The notes beneath the pieces are model-generated. The model was not told where the DNA came from and did not search any database. It saw nothing but the letters and a program-made list of their open reading frames with translations. A DNA stretch of 64,000 nt, from assembly GCF_051900415.1 (NCBI RefSeq), contig NZ_JBHZGL010000008.1, positions 62,001-126,000 on the forward strand, written 5' to 3'. Position numbers and translations under genes: made by a program. The DNA comes from Frateuria_A sp051900415 (GTDB lineage Bacteria; Pseudomonadota; Gammaproteobacteria; Xanthomonadales; Rhodanobacteraceae). Shown in pieces: positions 8,703 through 16,662 of the stretch. Numbering within the stretch: the first letter of the stretch is position 1; each line of letters begins with the position of its first letter.

Positions 8703-9239
8703 ATGACCATCAAGACCATGCAGGACCTTTTCATCCACGAGCTCTCGGACATCTACAGCGCCGAGAAGCAACTGGCCAAGGCCTTGCCGCGCCTGTCGCG
8801 CGCAGCCGACAACCAGGATCTGTCCAAGGCGTTCGACCAGCATCTGGAAGAGACGCGCGGGCAGATCGAGCGTATCGACAAGATCGTCGAGGACCTGGAC
8901 ATCCGGCTCAAGCGCATCAAGTGCCAAGGCATGGAAGGACTGGTCGACGAGGCGCGCGAGATCATCGAAACGGTACCGCAGGGCGCGTTGCGCGATGCCG
9001 CGTTGATCGCCGGCGCCCAGAAGGCCGAGCACTACGAGATCGCCTCCTACGGCACGCTGTGCGTGCTGGCCAGGCAGATGGGCCACGAGGACGCGGCCAA
9101 GCAGCTCGATCAGACCTTGCAGGAAGAAAAGGCGACCGACCAGAAGCTCACCCAGCTGGCCGAGCAAGGCGGCGTCAACCAGCAGGCATCGCAGCAGGGT
9201 GGACAGAAGCACGCCCCGTCGTCCGAAGCGCGTCACTGA
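8703..9239 (+). CDS. Ferritin-like YciE/DUF892 family protein
   Basis: A 178-aa, almost wholly helical protein that starts MTIKTMQDLFIHELSDIYSA, the hallmark opening of the DUF892/YciE family (ferritin-like four-helix bundle, often stress-induced). Conserved acidic and His residues suitable for a di-iron site are visible (HELSDIYSAEKQL, QHLEETRGQIER, AQKAEHYEIASY, GHEDAAKQL). The C-terminal tail is Gln/Gly-rich. A strong GGAGGAG ribosome-binding site at 8693-8699 fixes the start. It stands alone between mnmE and a REP element. Biochemical function is not established for most members; iron binding here is inferred. Confidence 0.88.
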   Translation: MTIKTMQDLFIHELSDIYSAEKQLAKALPRLSRAADNQDLSKAFDQHLEETRGQIERIDKIVEDLDIRLKRIKCQGMEGLVDEAREIIETVPQGALRDAALIAGAQKAEHYEIASYGTLCVLARQMGHEDAAKQLDQTLQEEKATDQKLTQLAEQGGVNQQASQQGGQKHAPSSEARH

Positions 9240-9250
9240 AGCAGGCTGCC

Positions 9251-9324
9251 TGTAGGAGCGCACCCTGTGCGCGACCGCGCGCCCAGATGCGGCGTGCGGG
9301 TCCCGCACAGGGTGCGCTCCTACA
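9251..9324. repeat. REP-like palindrome (variant)
   Basis: Inverted pair starting TGTAGGAGCGCACCCTGTGC and ending in the complementary GGGTGCGCTCCTACA. It shares the TGTAGGAGC ends of the other REP-like elements but has a diverged stem. It lies between two convergent genes and may serve as a bidirectional terminator. Confidence 0.8.
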
Positions 9325-9338
9325 AGGTCGAGGTGTTG

Positions 9339-10232
9339 CTATCGGCCGAGGAAGGCTTCCAATTCCTGCTTGCGAGGCATGCCCGGCTGCGCGCCCAGCC
9401 GCGTGACTGCCAGCGCGGCGGCCGCACAGGCCTTGCGCACCGCCTGCGGCAGCCCTTCGTGCAGGAACACCGCCAGTGCCGCATTGAAGGTGTCGCCGGC
9501 GCCGGTGCTGTCGACCACCGCGACGTCGAAGCTGGGCTGGTGCGCCGGCTCGCCCGCCTGCTCGCGATACCAGGCGCCCTCGCCGCCGCGGGTCAGCACC
9601 ACTGGCCCTGGCGCGCGGCGCATCAGCGCGCGGAAATCCTCGGCCGGGTCGGCCCCCAGCAACACCGCCAGCTCATGCTGGTTGGGCGTGACGTAGCGGG
9701 CGAGCGCGAGCCATTCGGCTGGGAGCGGCCGCGCCGGCGCCGGGTTGAGGATGACCGGCACGCCCGCGCGCTGGCCCAGGCGCAGGGTCGCTTCGATGGC
9801 GTCCAGCGGGATCTCCATCTGGACCAGCACCACATCCGCGCGGCCGATGGCCCCGTGCGCAGCCTCCACGTGCGCCGGCGTGACGCAGGCATTGGCGGCC
9901 GGCACCACCACGATCTGGTTCTCGCCGCCGGCCACGGTGATCGAGGCGGTCCCGCTGGCCTGGTCGTCCAGCCGGTGCATGTGCGCCAGATCCACGCCTT
10001 CCTCGCGCAGGCCGGCGTGCAGCTGGTTACCGAAGGCGTCGCGACCGAGCGCACCGACCAACGCCACTTCGGCACCGAGCCGCGCCGCCGCCACCGCCTG
10101 GTTGGCACCCTTGCCGCCGGGTACCGTGATGAAGCCGTCGCCCAGCAGTGTTTCGCCCGGTTGCGGAAAGCGCGGCGCCTGCGTGACCAGGTCCATGTTG
10201 ATGCTGCCGACGACGACGATGCGGCGGGTCAT
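9339..10232 (-). CDS. rbsK: Ribokinase (PfkB family)
   Basis: Ribokinase phosphorylates D-ribose to ribose 5-phosphate using ATP. The 297-aa protein begins MTRRIVVVGSINMDLV, has the PfkB signature 1 region PGGKGANQAVAAARLGAEV and signature 2 VDSTGAGDTFNAALAVFL, whose Asp in GAGD is the catalytic base. Length is normal. No ribose transporter, rbsD or regulator adjoins it, so substrate preference (ribose versus another furanose or nucleoside) rests on sequence alone. Confidence 0.88.
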   Translation of the reverse strand: MTRRIVVVGSINMDLVTQAPRFPQPGETLLGDGFITVPGGKGANQAVAAARLGAEVALVGALGRDAFGNQLHAGLREEGVDLAHMHRLDDQASGTASITVAGGENQIVVVPAANACVTPAHVEAAHGAIGRADVVLVQMEIPLDAIEATLRLGQRAGVPVILNPAPARPLPAEWLALARYVTPNQHELAVLLGADPAEDFRALMRRAPGPVVLTRGGEGAWYREQAGEPAHQPSFDVAVVDSTGAGDTFNAALAVFLHEGLPQAVRKACAAAALAVTRLGAQPGMPRKQELEAFLGR

Positions 10233-10375
10233 GCCGACTCCCTGGGAAACGATGCCTGAAGCATAGCGGCGGTGGCGCCGCCAAAGGCGCCCCTGCGCGC
10301 CCCGTCGGGCCTGCCGACGAGCGCTGAGCCGGATCGATCGCGCGTTGACGGCCGGCCCGATGCCGGCATGCGAGC

Positions 10376-10996
10376 ATGCGCTCCATGCCTCCCCCCGCCC
10401 TGCCCACCCACGGATCGCGTACCGCCCTGCACCGTGCCGTGCGCCTGGTCGCCCTGCTCAACCTCGCCTACTTCGGCGTGGAGTTCACAGTGGCGCTGTC
10501 GATCGGCTCGGTGTCGCTGTTCGCCGACAGCATCGACTTCCTCGAGGACGCTTCGGTCAACCTGCTGATCTTCCTGGCGCTGGGCTGGTCACCGGCGGCG
10601 CGGGCCCGCGTGGGCATGGCCCTGGCCGCCATCCTGCTGGTGCCGGCGCTGGCGCTGCTGTGGGCGCTGTGGCGCAAGCTGCAGTTGCCGGTGCCGCCAG
10701 CGCCGCTGCCGCTGTCGGCCACAGGCCTGGGCGCGCTGGTGGTGAACCTGGCCTGCGCCTGGGTGCTGGCGCGCTTTCGCCATCATGCCGGTAGCCTCAC
10801 CCGTGCCGCCTTCCTCTCGGCGCGCAACGATGCGTTCGCCAACGTGGCGATCGTGTTGGCCGGCGGCGTGACCGCATGGACCGGCTCGGTCTGGCCGGAC
10901 GTGGCAGTGGGACTCGGCATCGCGGCGATGAACGCGGATGCGGCGCGGGAGGTGTGGGAAGCGGCCCGCGGCGAGCATCGCCAGGCACAGGCTTAG
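10376..10996 (+). CDS. CDF-like integral membrane protein, short form
   Basis: A 206-aa protein with about six hydrophobic segments that resembles the transmembrane part of cation diffusion facilitators (for example SLFADSIDFLEDASVNLL and LSARNDAFANVAIVL). CDF exporters use His/Asp pairs in TM2 and TM5; here the TM5 HxxxD pattern reads SARND, so the usual His is absent, and the C-terminal cytoplasmic metal-sensing domain is missing. Metal transport is therefore uncertain. An ATG at 10385 is an alternative start. It is divergent from the ribokinase gene. Confidence 0.7.
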   Translation: MRSMPPPALPTHGSRTALHRAVRLVALLNLAYFGVEFTVALSIGSVSLFADSIDFLEDASVNLLIFLALGWSPAARARVGMALAAILLVPALALLWALWRKLQLPVPPAPLPLSATGLGALVVNLACAWVLARFRHHAGSLTRAAFLSARNDAFANVAIVLAGGVTAWTGSVWPDVAVGLGIAAMNADAAREVWEAARGEHRQAQA

Positions 10997-11002
10997 GCAA
11001 GC

Positions 11003-11064
11003 CAGGGTAGGCTTCAGCCAAGCAGCGGTGTTGCCGGAAAGGCTGGTGGGTTGAAGCCCACCTA
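11003..11064. repeat. GGTGGGC-type inverted repeat
   Basis: Left half GGGTAGGCTTCAGCCAAGC and right half GGTGGGTTGAAGCCCACC, related to the pair at 7120-7180. It sits between the convergent ends of the CDF-like gene and the 11075-11689 gene. Confidence 0.65.
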
Positions 11065-11074
11065 CGCCAGCGCC

Positions 11075-11689
11075 TCAGTGCGCGTGGCCGATGCCCGAGT
11101 CGCCCTGCTCCAGCGGCGGCGGCGTGCCGGCCACGGCCAGCAGCGACTGCGCGTAACCGTCTTCCATGCTGATCGTGGACACCTCGTCCCAGGCGAAGAA
11201 CGACGCCTCGCGCAGCCATTCGGCGTCGGGGCTGATCTCCTGCAGGGTGAAGCCGTCTTCTTCCACGCCGACCAGCCGCCCGATGTAGCAGACCTCGGCC
11301 TCGTCCTCGCTGTCCACGTGCACGCCGATCACCGGCGCCACGCGGCCGGCGGCCTGCACCACCTCGCGGATCGAGTCGAGCGGGAACCCGCGCGGCGTGC
11401 GCGGCAGCAGTTGCTTGAGCTGCAGCGCCTTCTCCATGAATTGGTGGTGCTTGTCCGGCGCCTCCAGCTCGGAGACGTCGCGGTGGCGCATCACGTACAT
11501 CCCGTCGTAGGTAATGCCGTCGCCGACCACCCACAACAGGAAGAACTCGCGGCCGACGCCACCCACGTAGCCGCAGAAGCTGCCGTGCTCGAGCTCGGCG
11601 CGCCACAGCCGGATCAGCTGCTGGTTCTGCTGCGCCTCGCGCAGCTGTGCACGCTGGCCGGTGGTTTTGAGTTCAATGACCTTGCCCAT
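11075..11689 (-). CDS. Conserved hypothetical protein
   Basis: I do not recognise this 204-aa protein. It is soluble and acidic, with no signal peptide or membrane segment. It begins MGKVIELKTTGQRAQLREAQ and has an aromatic-rich central part (YVGGVGREFFLLWVVGDGI) and a His-containing end (GDSGIGHAH). The sequence contains phrases such as TYDGMYVMRHRDVSELE and GFPLDSIREVVQAAG that look like a small beta-barrel or PRC-like adaptor fold, but this is only an impression. It is 36 bp downstream of hslU and may be co-transcribed with hslVU. Confidence 0.75.
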   Translation of the reverse strand: MGKVIELKTTGQRAQLREAQQNQQLIRLWRAELEHGSFCGYVGGVGREFFLLWVVGDGITYDGMYVMRHRDVSELEAPDKHHQFMEKALQLKQLLPRTPRGFPLDSIREVVQAAGRVAPVIGVHVDSEDEAEVCYIGRLVGVEEDGFTLQEISPDAEWLREASFFAWDEVSTISMEDGYAQSLLAVAGTPPPLEQGDSGIGHAH

Positions 11690-11725
11690 GACAGGAATTT
11701 TACCAGACGGGTCGCTGCGGCTTGT

Positions 11726-13063
11726 TTAGAGGATGTAACGGCTCAAGTCCTGGTCCTTCACGAGCGATCCCAGACTCTTGTTCACCTGTTCGGCGTCAAT
11801 CAGGTATTTTTCGCCGGACTTGTCCGCCGCCTCGAACGAAATTTTCTCCAGCAGGCGCTCCATCACCGTATGAAGGCGGCGCGCCCCGATGTTCTCGGTG
11901 CGCTCGTTCACCTGGCAGGCGACCTCGGCCAGGCGGTCCACACCTTCGTCGGTGAACTCGATCGCCACGCCCTCGGTCGCGAGCAGGGCCACGTATTGCT
12001 TGGTGAGTGCGTTGTGCGGCTCGCGAAGGATGCGTTTGAAGTCGTCGATCGACAGCGCGGACAGCTCCACGCGGATCGGCAGGCGCCCCTGCAGTTCGGG
12101 GATCAGGTCCGAAGGCTTGGACAGCGAGAACGCGCCCGAGGCAATGAACAGCATGTGGTCGGTCTTGATCGGGCCGTACTTGGTCGACACGGTGGAGCCT
12201 TCCACCAACGGCAGCAGGTCGCGCTGCACGCCCTCGCGTGAGACGCCTGCGCCGCCCCACTCCGAGCGCTGCGCCACCTTGTCGATCTCGTCGATGAAGA
12301 CGATGCCGTTCTGCTCGGCGGCCTCGACCGCCTGCGCGCGGATCTCCTCCTCGTTGACCAGCTTGCCGGCCTCTTCCTCGACCAGCAGCGGCCGGGCCAC
12401 CTTGATCGGCAGCTTGCGCGACTGCGTGCGTGCGCCGCCAAGGTTCTGGAACATCTGGCGCAGCTGCTGGCCCATCTCCTCCATGCCCGGCGGCGACATG
12501 ATTTCGACGCCCACGTTCATGGCGAAGTCGAGCTCGATCTCGCGGTCGTCCAGCGCACCCTCGCGCAACTGCTTGCGCAGCTTCTGGCGGGTGTCGCTGT
12601 CGGTGGAGGACACGGTCAGGTCATGCGACCAGTCGCTGGCGGTCTGCCGGCGTGGCAGCAGTGCGTCGAGGATGCGGTCCTCGGCGCGGTCCTCGGCCTG
12701 CGAGCGCACGCGCTTGGTCGCCTGCTCGCGGGTGAGCTTGTAGGCGACGTCGGCCAGGTCGCGCACGATCGATTCGACGTCCTTGCCCACGTAGCCGACC
12801 TCGGTGAACTTGGTCGCCTCCACCTTCACGAACGGCGCGTTGGCCAGCGTGGCCAGGCGGCGCGCGATCTCGGTCTTGCCCACGCCGGTGGGGCCGATCA
12901 TCAGGATGTTCTTCGGCGTGACCTCGTTGCGCATCTCGGGGTCGAGCTGCATCCGTCGCCAGCGGTTGCGCAGGGCGATGGCGACGGCGCGCTTGGCGTC
13001 GTTCTGGCCGACGATGAAGCGGTCGAGCTCGTTGACGATTTCACGGGGGGTGAGTTCGGACAT
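11726..13063 (-). CDS. hslU: ATP-dependent protease ATPase subunit HslU (ClpY)
   Basis: HslU is the AAA+ unfoldase hexamer that feeds substrates into the HslV peptidase. The 445-aa protein begins MSELTPREIVNELDRFIVGQ, with Walker A GPTGVGKT at residues 57-64, Walker B GIVFIDEIDK and the pore/TEVGYVGKDVES loop. It ends LSRYIL, the C-terminal tail that docks into HslV. The sequence before the ATG consists of GGGAATAG/GGGAATCG-type repeats (13064-13093), so the native ribosome-binding site may be repeat-derived. Downstream partner of hslV. Confidence 0.97.
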   Translation of the reverse strand: MSELTPREIVNELDRFIVGQNDAKRAVAIALRNRWRRMQLDPEMRNEVTPKNILMIGPTGVGKTEIARRLATLANAPFVKVEATKFTEVGYVGKDVESIVRDLADVAYKLTREQATKRVRSQAEDRAEDRILDALLPRRQTASDWSHDLTVSSTDSDTRQKLRKQLREGALDDREIELDFAMNVGVEIMSPPGMEEMGQQLRQMFQNLGGARTQSRKLPIKVARPLLVEEEAGKLVNEEEIRAQAVEAAEQNGIVFIDEIDKVAQRSEWGGAGVSREGVQRDLLPLVEGSTVSTKYGPIKTDHMLFIASGAFSLSKPSDLIPELQGRLPIRVELSALSIDDFKRILREPHNALTKQYVALLATEGVAIEFTDEGVDRLAEVACQVNERTENIGARRLHTVMERLLEKISFEAADKSGEKYLIDAEQVNKSLGSLVKDQDLSRYIL

Positions 13064-13143
13064 GGGAATAGGGAATCGCAAATAGGGAATGGTGGGGGAG
13101 CAAGGCGTGCCGGGGCGGGAGCTTTTACGATTCCCTATTCGCC
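13064..13143. repeat. GGGAATCG/GGGAATAG short repeats between hslV and hslU
   Basis: On the plus strand, GGGAATAGGGAATCG units run at 13064-13093, with the inverted ACGATTCCCTATTCG at 13127-13141. The inverted unit contains the hslV stop codon (GAA TAG on the coding strand), and the other arm abuts the hslU ATG. The same repeat family recurs at 39222-39253 and 39497-39529. Confidence 0.75.
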
Positions 13144-13686
13144 ATTGACAATTTCCAGCTCCTCGATGGTCGTGCTGTGATTGGTATAGATGCAGATGTC
13201 GCCGGCGATCTTCAGCGCCTTCTCGACGATCTGGCGCGCGTCCATGTCGGTGTTTTCCAGCAGCGACAGCGCGGCGGCCTGCGCATAGGGGCCGCCCGAA
13301 CCGATCGCGATCAGGCCGTGCTCGGGCTCGAGCACGTCGCCGTTGCCGGAGATCAGCAGCGAGGCGTCCTTGTCGGCCACCGCGAGCATCGCCTCGAGCT
13401 TGCCGAAGCGGCGGTCGGTACGCCATTCCTTGGCCATCTCGACCGCCGCGCGGACGAGGTTGTTGCCGTGCTTGTCGAGCTTCTGCTCGAACAGCTCGAA
13501 CAGGGTGAACGCGTCCGCGGTGGCGCCGGCGAAACCGGCCAGCACGTCGCCCTTGCCGAGGCGGCGGATCTTGCGCGCGTTCGACTTCATCACGGTGTTG
13601 CCCAGGGTGACCTGCCCGTCGCCGCCCAGCACGACGCGCCCGCCGCGGCGGACCGAAAGGATGGTGGTGGCGTGGAACGATTCCAT
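13135..13686 (-). CDS. hslV: ATP-dependent protease subunit HslV (ClpQ)
   Basis: HslV is the proteasome-like peptidase that forms a double hexameric ring capped by HslU. The 183-aa protein begins MESFHATTILSVRRGGR; the catalytic N-terminal Thr of the family corresponds to Thr7, so a six-residue pro-segment ending in HA must be removed, as in other Xanthomonadales HslV as far as I recall. Conserved GGDGQVTLG and the GSGGPYAQAAA loop are present. Its TAG stop is part of a GGGAATAG-type repeat. Located between xerC and hslU on the same strand. Confidence 0.96.
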   Translation of the reverse strand: MESFHATTILSVRRGGRVVLGGDGQVTLGNTVMKSNARKIRRLGKGDVLAGFAGATADAFTLFELFEQKLDKHGNNLVRAAVEMAKEWRTDRRFGKLEAMLAVADKDASLLISGNGDVLEPEHGLIAIGSGGPYAQAAALSLLENTDMDARQIVEKALKIAGDICIYTNHSTTIEELEIVNGE

Positions 13687-13856
13687 GTGGGCTCCGCGAA
13701 AGGCTTGAGCGGGCATACATGGGGTCGGGCGGTTGGCCTTCAACACGGGCCGTGGCGTCTGAGCCATCCCAAAGCGAAGACGCTGGTGCCCAGTACGTCG
13801 CGGGCGCGGGCCCCTCACCCCGGCCCTCCCCCGTAGGCGAGAGCGCGCAGAAGGCC

Positions 13857-14750
13857 TCAACCCTTGCGGCGCGCGCGCGGGTGTGCGGCGTCGTAGACCT
13901 TGGCCAGGTGCTGGAAATCCAGGTGCGTGTAGATCTGCGTCGTGGCGATGTCGGCGTGGCCAAGCAGTTCCTGCACGGCGCGCAGGTCGCCCGAGGATTC
14001 CAGCATGTGGCTGGCGAAGGTGTGGCGCAGCAGGTGCGGATGCACGCGCTTGGCGAATCCCTGCGCCAGCGCCAGCTGCTTCAGGCGCGCCTGCACCGTG
14101 CGCGGGCTGATCGGCACGCCCGCACGGCCGCGGAACACCGGCGCGGTCGGCGCCATGCCCTCGGCCTTGCCCAGCGCGCGCAGTGCGGCCACCGCGTGAC
14201 TGCCGACCGGCACGATGCGGGTCTTGGCGCCCTTGCCGAGCACGCGTACCTCGCCCTCGTCCAGACTCAGATCGCCCCAGCGCAGGCGGCACAGTTCCGA
14301 CAGGCGCAGCCCGGAGGAATAGAAAAGCTCGAGCATGGCGCGGTCGCGCAAGGCCAGCGCGCCGTCCCCGGGGCTTTCCACCAGCGCACCGGCTTCGTCC
14401 ACGTCCAGCACCTGCGGCAGCTTGCGGTGGACCTTCGGGCCGCGCACGCCGGCGGCCGGATCATGCGCCAGCAGGCCCTCGCGGCTGAGCTGGCGGAACA
14501 GACTGCGGCAGGAGGAGAGCAGGCGCTGCAGGCTTTTCGGCGACAGTCCGCCGCGGTGCTGGCTAGCCACGAACGCGCGCATGCGGTGCGCGTCCAGCGC
14601 GGCGAACCCGCCGATGCCCTGCGTTTCCATCCAGCCGAGCAACTTGTCCAGGTCGCGTCGGTAGGCGGCGACCGTGTGCGCCGAGGCCTGGCGCTCGCCG
14701 GCGAGCCGCCCCAGCCAGGCCTCGACCTGCGCGCGCGGCGTACTGCTCAG
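13857..14750 (-). CDS. xerC: Tyrosine recombinase XerC
   Basis: XerC works with XerD at dif sites to resolve chromosome dimers. All catalytic residues are visible: R149 (SSGLRLSELC), K173 (GKGAKTR), H239 and R242 (HPHLLRHTFASHM), H265 (LLGHADIATT) and Y274 (IYTHLDF). No ATG, GTG or TTG lies near the expected N-terminus. The best start is CTG at 14750, whose bases overlap the TGA of the upstream DUF484 gene and give a normal 297-aa protein. It belongs to the conserved dapF-DUF484-xerC series, followed here by hslVU. Confidence 0.93.
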   Translation of the reverse strand: MSSTPRAQVEAWLGRLAGERQASAHTVAAYRRDLDKLLGWMETQGIGGFAALDAHRMRAFVASQHRGGLSPKSLQRLLSSCRSLFRQLSREGLLAHDPAAGVRGPKVHRKLPQVLDVDEAGALVESPGDGALALRDRAMLELFYSSGLRLSELCRLRWGDLSLDEGEVRVLGKGAKTRIVPVGSHAVAALRALGKAEGMAPTAPVFRGRAGVPISPRTVQARLKQLALAQGFAKRVHPHLLRHTFASHMLESSGDLRAVQELLGHADIATTQIYTHLDFQHLAKVYDAAHPRARRKG

Positions 14751-15433
14751 GCGAGTTCCTGCGAGCGGGTCAGCGCGGCGCCGACCGTGGCGGCGAGCAT
14801 CTTGAGGAACAGCGTGCCCATGCCCGGCTGGAAATGGTTCGGATCGGCGCTGCCCAGCGCCAGCAGGCCCAGCTCGCCCAGCGGCATCACCGCGGCCGAA
14901 TGCACCTCCGGCGCGTGGTCGCCGAACAGGCGATACAGGCGTTCGGCCGACAGCCGCCCGACCAGTGGCTCGTGGTTGCCCTGGAACCCTGCGAACTCGG
15001 TCAGCGCCGCGCGACCGCCCGGCTCGACCACCAGCCACTCGGCCTGCGGCAGACCGTAGGCCTGCCCGAACAGCAGCAGCCGCACCTGCTCGATGCGGAA
15101 GTCGCTGGCCAGCCGGCTGATCACGCTGCGTGCCGCCAGCGCAGGGGTGGCTACGCGCAGCATGGTCACGTTGAGGTCGTGCACCCGCTGCATCAGGCGC
15201 TCGTTTTCCGCCGCGATCGCGATCAGCTCGGCCAGCCGGCGTTCCAGCTCGGCGTTCTTCTCGCGCAACTGCTGCAGCTGGTACATCGCCAGCGACGCCA
15301 CCGGTCCTTCGCTGCGCGGCAGCGTCAGCTGCGCGGCGAGGTCCGGGTAGTCGGCCAGGAAGTGCGGATGGCGCTTGAGGTACGCGGCCACCGCAGTGGC
15401 GCCGGGAATCTCGTCGAGCAGGGTGTCGGGCAT
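14747..15433 (-). CDS. DUF484 family protein
   Basis: A 228-aa protein of the DUF484 family (E. coli YigA type), a GAF-like fold with an N-terminal coiled coil. It begins MPDTLLDEIPGATAVAAYLK followed by RHPHFLADYPDLAAQL, a family signature. A heptad-rich helix follows (LQQLREKNAELERRLAEL, about residues 52-70), then the GAF-like region to the end. Its stop overlaps the proposed CTG start of xerC, pointing to translational coupling. Function is unknown; the persistent link with dapF and xerC is the main clue. Confidence 0.9.
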   Translation of the reverse strand: MPDTLLDEIPGATAVAAYLKRHPHFLADYPDLAAQLTLPRSEGPVASLAMYQLQQLREKNAELERRLAELIAIAAENERLMQRVHDLNVTMLRVATPALAARSVISRLASDFRIEQVRLLLFGQAYGLPQAEWLVVEPGGRAALTEFAGFQGNHEPLVGRLSAERLYRLFGDHAPEVHSAAVMPLGELGLLALGSADPNHFQPGMGTLFLKMLAATVGAALTRSQELA

Positions 15434-15536
15434 GGAACGACCTAGGGGAACGTCAGGCGGCGAATCGGCCAGGTCCGAGTGTGCGACGCGCGCGCCCGCG
15501 CATCAATCGCCAAGGAAGGGTTTCCCGCTCATTTGC

Positions 15537-15598
15537 GTAGGGTGGGCTTCAGCCCACCTTGCCTGCACCCCGTGCGGTGGCCTGAAGCCCGCCCTACG
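15537..15598. repeat. GGTGGGC-type inverted repeat
   Basis: GTAGGGTGGGCTTCAGCCCACC paired with the diverged GGTGGCCTGAAGCCCGCCCTAC about 20 bp on. It fills the 160-bp dapF-DUF484 gap and contributes the TAG stop of dapF (15594-15596 read on the minus strand). Confidence 0.75.
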
Positions 15599-16430
15599 GA
15601 GCGTCCGGCAGCCACTTGCCCTCGAAGGCGAACGCGGCCGGGCCGGTCATCCACAGCGTTTGCCCCGGACCCGGCCAGTCGATCTGCAGGCGCCCGCCGG
15701 GCAGGTCGACCTGCACGCTTTCGTCCACCTGGCCGCGCAGGCGCAGTACCGCCATGGCGGCGCAGGCGCCGGTGCCGCAGGCCCGGGTCCAGCCGCTGCC
15801 CCGCTCGTGCACGCGCAGGCGCAGATGCCCGCGGCTGAGGATCTGCACGAACCCGGCATTGGCGCCTTCGGGGAACCGCGCGTGCGTGGTGAGTTGTGGA
15901 CCGAAACGTTCGAGCACGGGGTCGGCCAGGTCCGCCACCGCCATCACCGCGTGCGGATTGCCCATCGAGACCGCGCCGATCTGCACCGTTCCCTCGGCAA
16001 GGTCGAGCGGGTACGACGCGGCCTGCGTATCGGCGGTAAACGGAATGCGCGCCGGCTCGAACACCGGCTCGCCCATGTCGACGGTCACGCGGTGCGCATC
16101 GAGCACGCGCACGCTCACCGGCCCGGAGGGGCTTTCGATGCGCACGGGCGTGTCCAGGGCCAGCGCGCCGGCGCGATGCAGCCAGGCCGCCACGCAGCGC
16201 ACGCCGTTGCCGCACTGGCCCGAAGGGCTGCCGTCGGCGTTCCAGATGCCGTAGTAGAACGCGCAGGACGGATCGCGCGGCGCTTCCACGCTGAGCAGCT
16301 GGTCGCAGCCGATCCCGGTGTGGCGGTCGGCCAGCGCGCGGATCTGCGCGGCCGGCAGGGCAAGCGGTGCCTCGCGCGCGTCGACCACGACGAAGTCGTT
16401 GCCGATGCCGTGCATCTTGGAAAAGCGCAT
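15594..16430 (-). CDS. dapF: Diaminopimelate epimerase
   Basis: Converts LL- to meso-diaminopimelate for lysine and peptidoglycan synthesis, using two cysteines as acid/base. The 278-aa protein begins MRFSKMHGIGNDFVVVDARE, with catalytic Cys73 in GQCGNGVRC and Cys218 in WTRACGTGACA. The start 6 bp after the lptM stop fits the lptM-dapF pair seen in E. coli. The stop codon falls within a GGTGGGC-type repeat, which then separates dapF from the DUF484-xerC genes. Confidence 0.97.
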   Translation of the reverse strand: MRFSKMHGIGNDFVVVDAREAPLALPAAQIRALADRHTGIGCDQLLSVEAPRDPSCAFYYGIWNADGSPSGQCGNGVRCVAAWLHRAGALALDTPVRIESPSGPVSVRVLDAHRVTVDMGEPVFEPARIPFTADTQAASYPLDLAEGTVQIGAVSMGNPHAVMAVADLADPVLERFGPQLTTHARFPEGANAGFVQILSRGHLRLRVHERGSGWTRACGTGACAAMAVLRLRGQVDESVQVDLPGGRLQIDWPGPGQTLWMTGPAAFAFEGKWLPDAP

Positions 16431-16435
16431 GACCG

Positions 16436-16600
16436 TCAGTCGGGCAGCGACGCGCTCGTGGCCGGCGCCGGCGCGGTCGCGGCCGGTGCCACCGTGCTGC
16501 CCGACGATGCCGGCGGCAGCACCAGCGGGCCCTTGTTGCCGCAACCGGCGAGCAGGCCTGCGGCCAGCAGCAGGGCAGTGCAGAGGATGAATCGGCGCAT
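16436..16600 (-). CDS. lptM: LptM (YifL)-type small lipoprotein
   Basis: A 54-aa lipoprotein, MRRFILCTALLLAAGLLAGC then GNKGPLVLPP. The lipobox LLAGC is followed by the CGxKGPL signature of LptM, which assists oxidative maturation of LptD in the LPS transport translocon of enterobacteria. The rest is a short Ala/Pro/Ser tail. It lies immediately upstream of dapF with 5 bp between, as yifL does in E. coli. Family assignment rests on the signature and synteny, since the protein is too short for much else. Confidence 0.88.
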   Translation of the reverse strand: MRRFILCTALLLAAGLLAGCGNKGPLVLPPASSGSTVAPAATAPAPATSASLPD

Positions 16601-16662
16601 CGGTTTCCTCGACGAAGGCGGCGGCTATGATGCCCGCATCATAACGTCGCGGGTCGTCTTCG

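Noticed and set aside
11726..13963. A single hslV-hslU fusion protein read through the spacer
   Set aside because: The two genes are in different frames; the apparent N-terminal extension of HslU is hslV read out of frame, and the normal HslU start is present at 13063.
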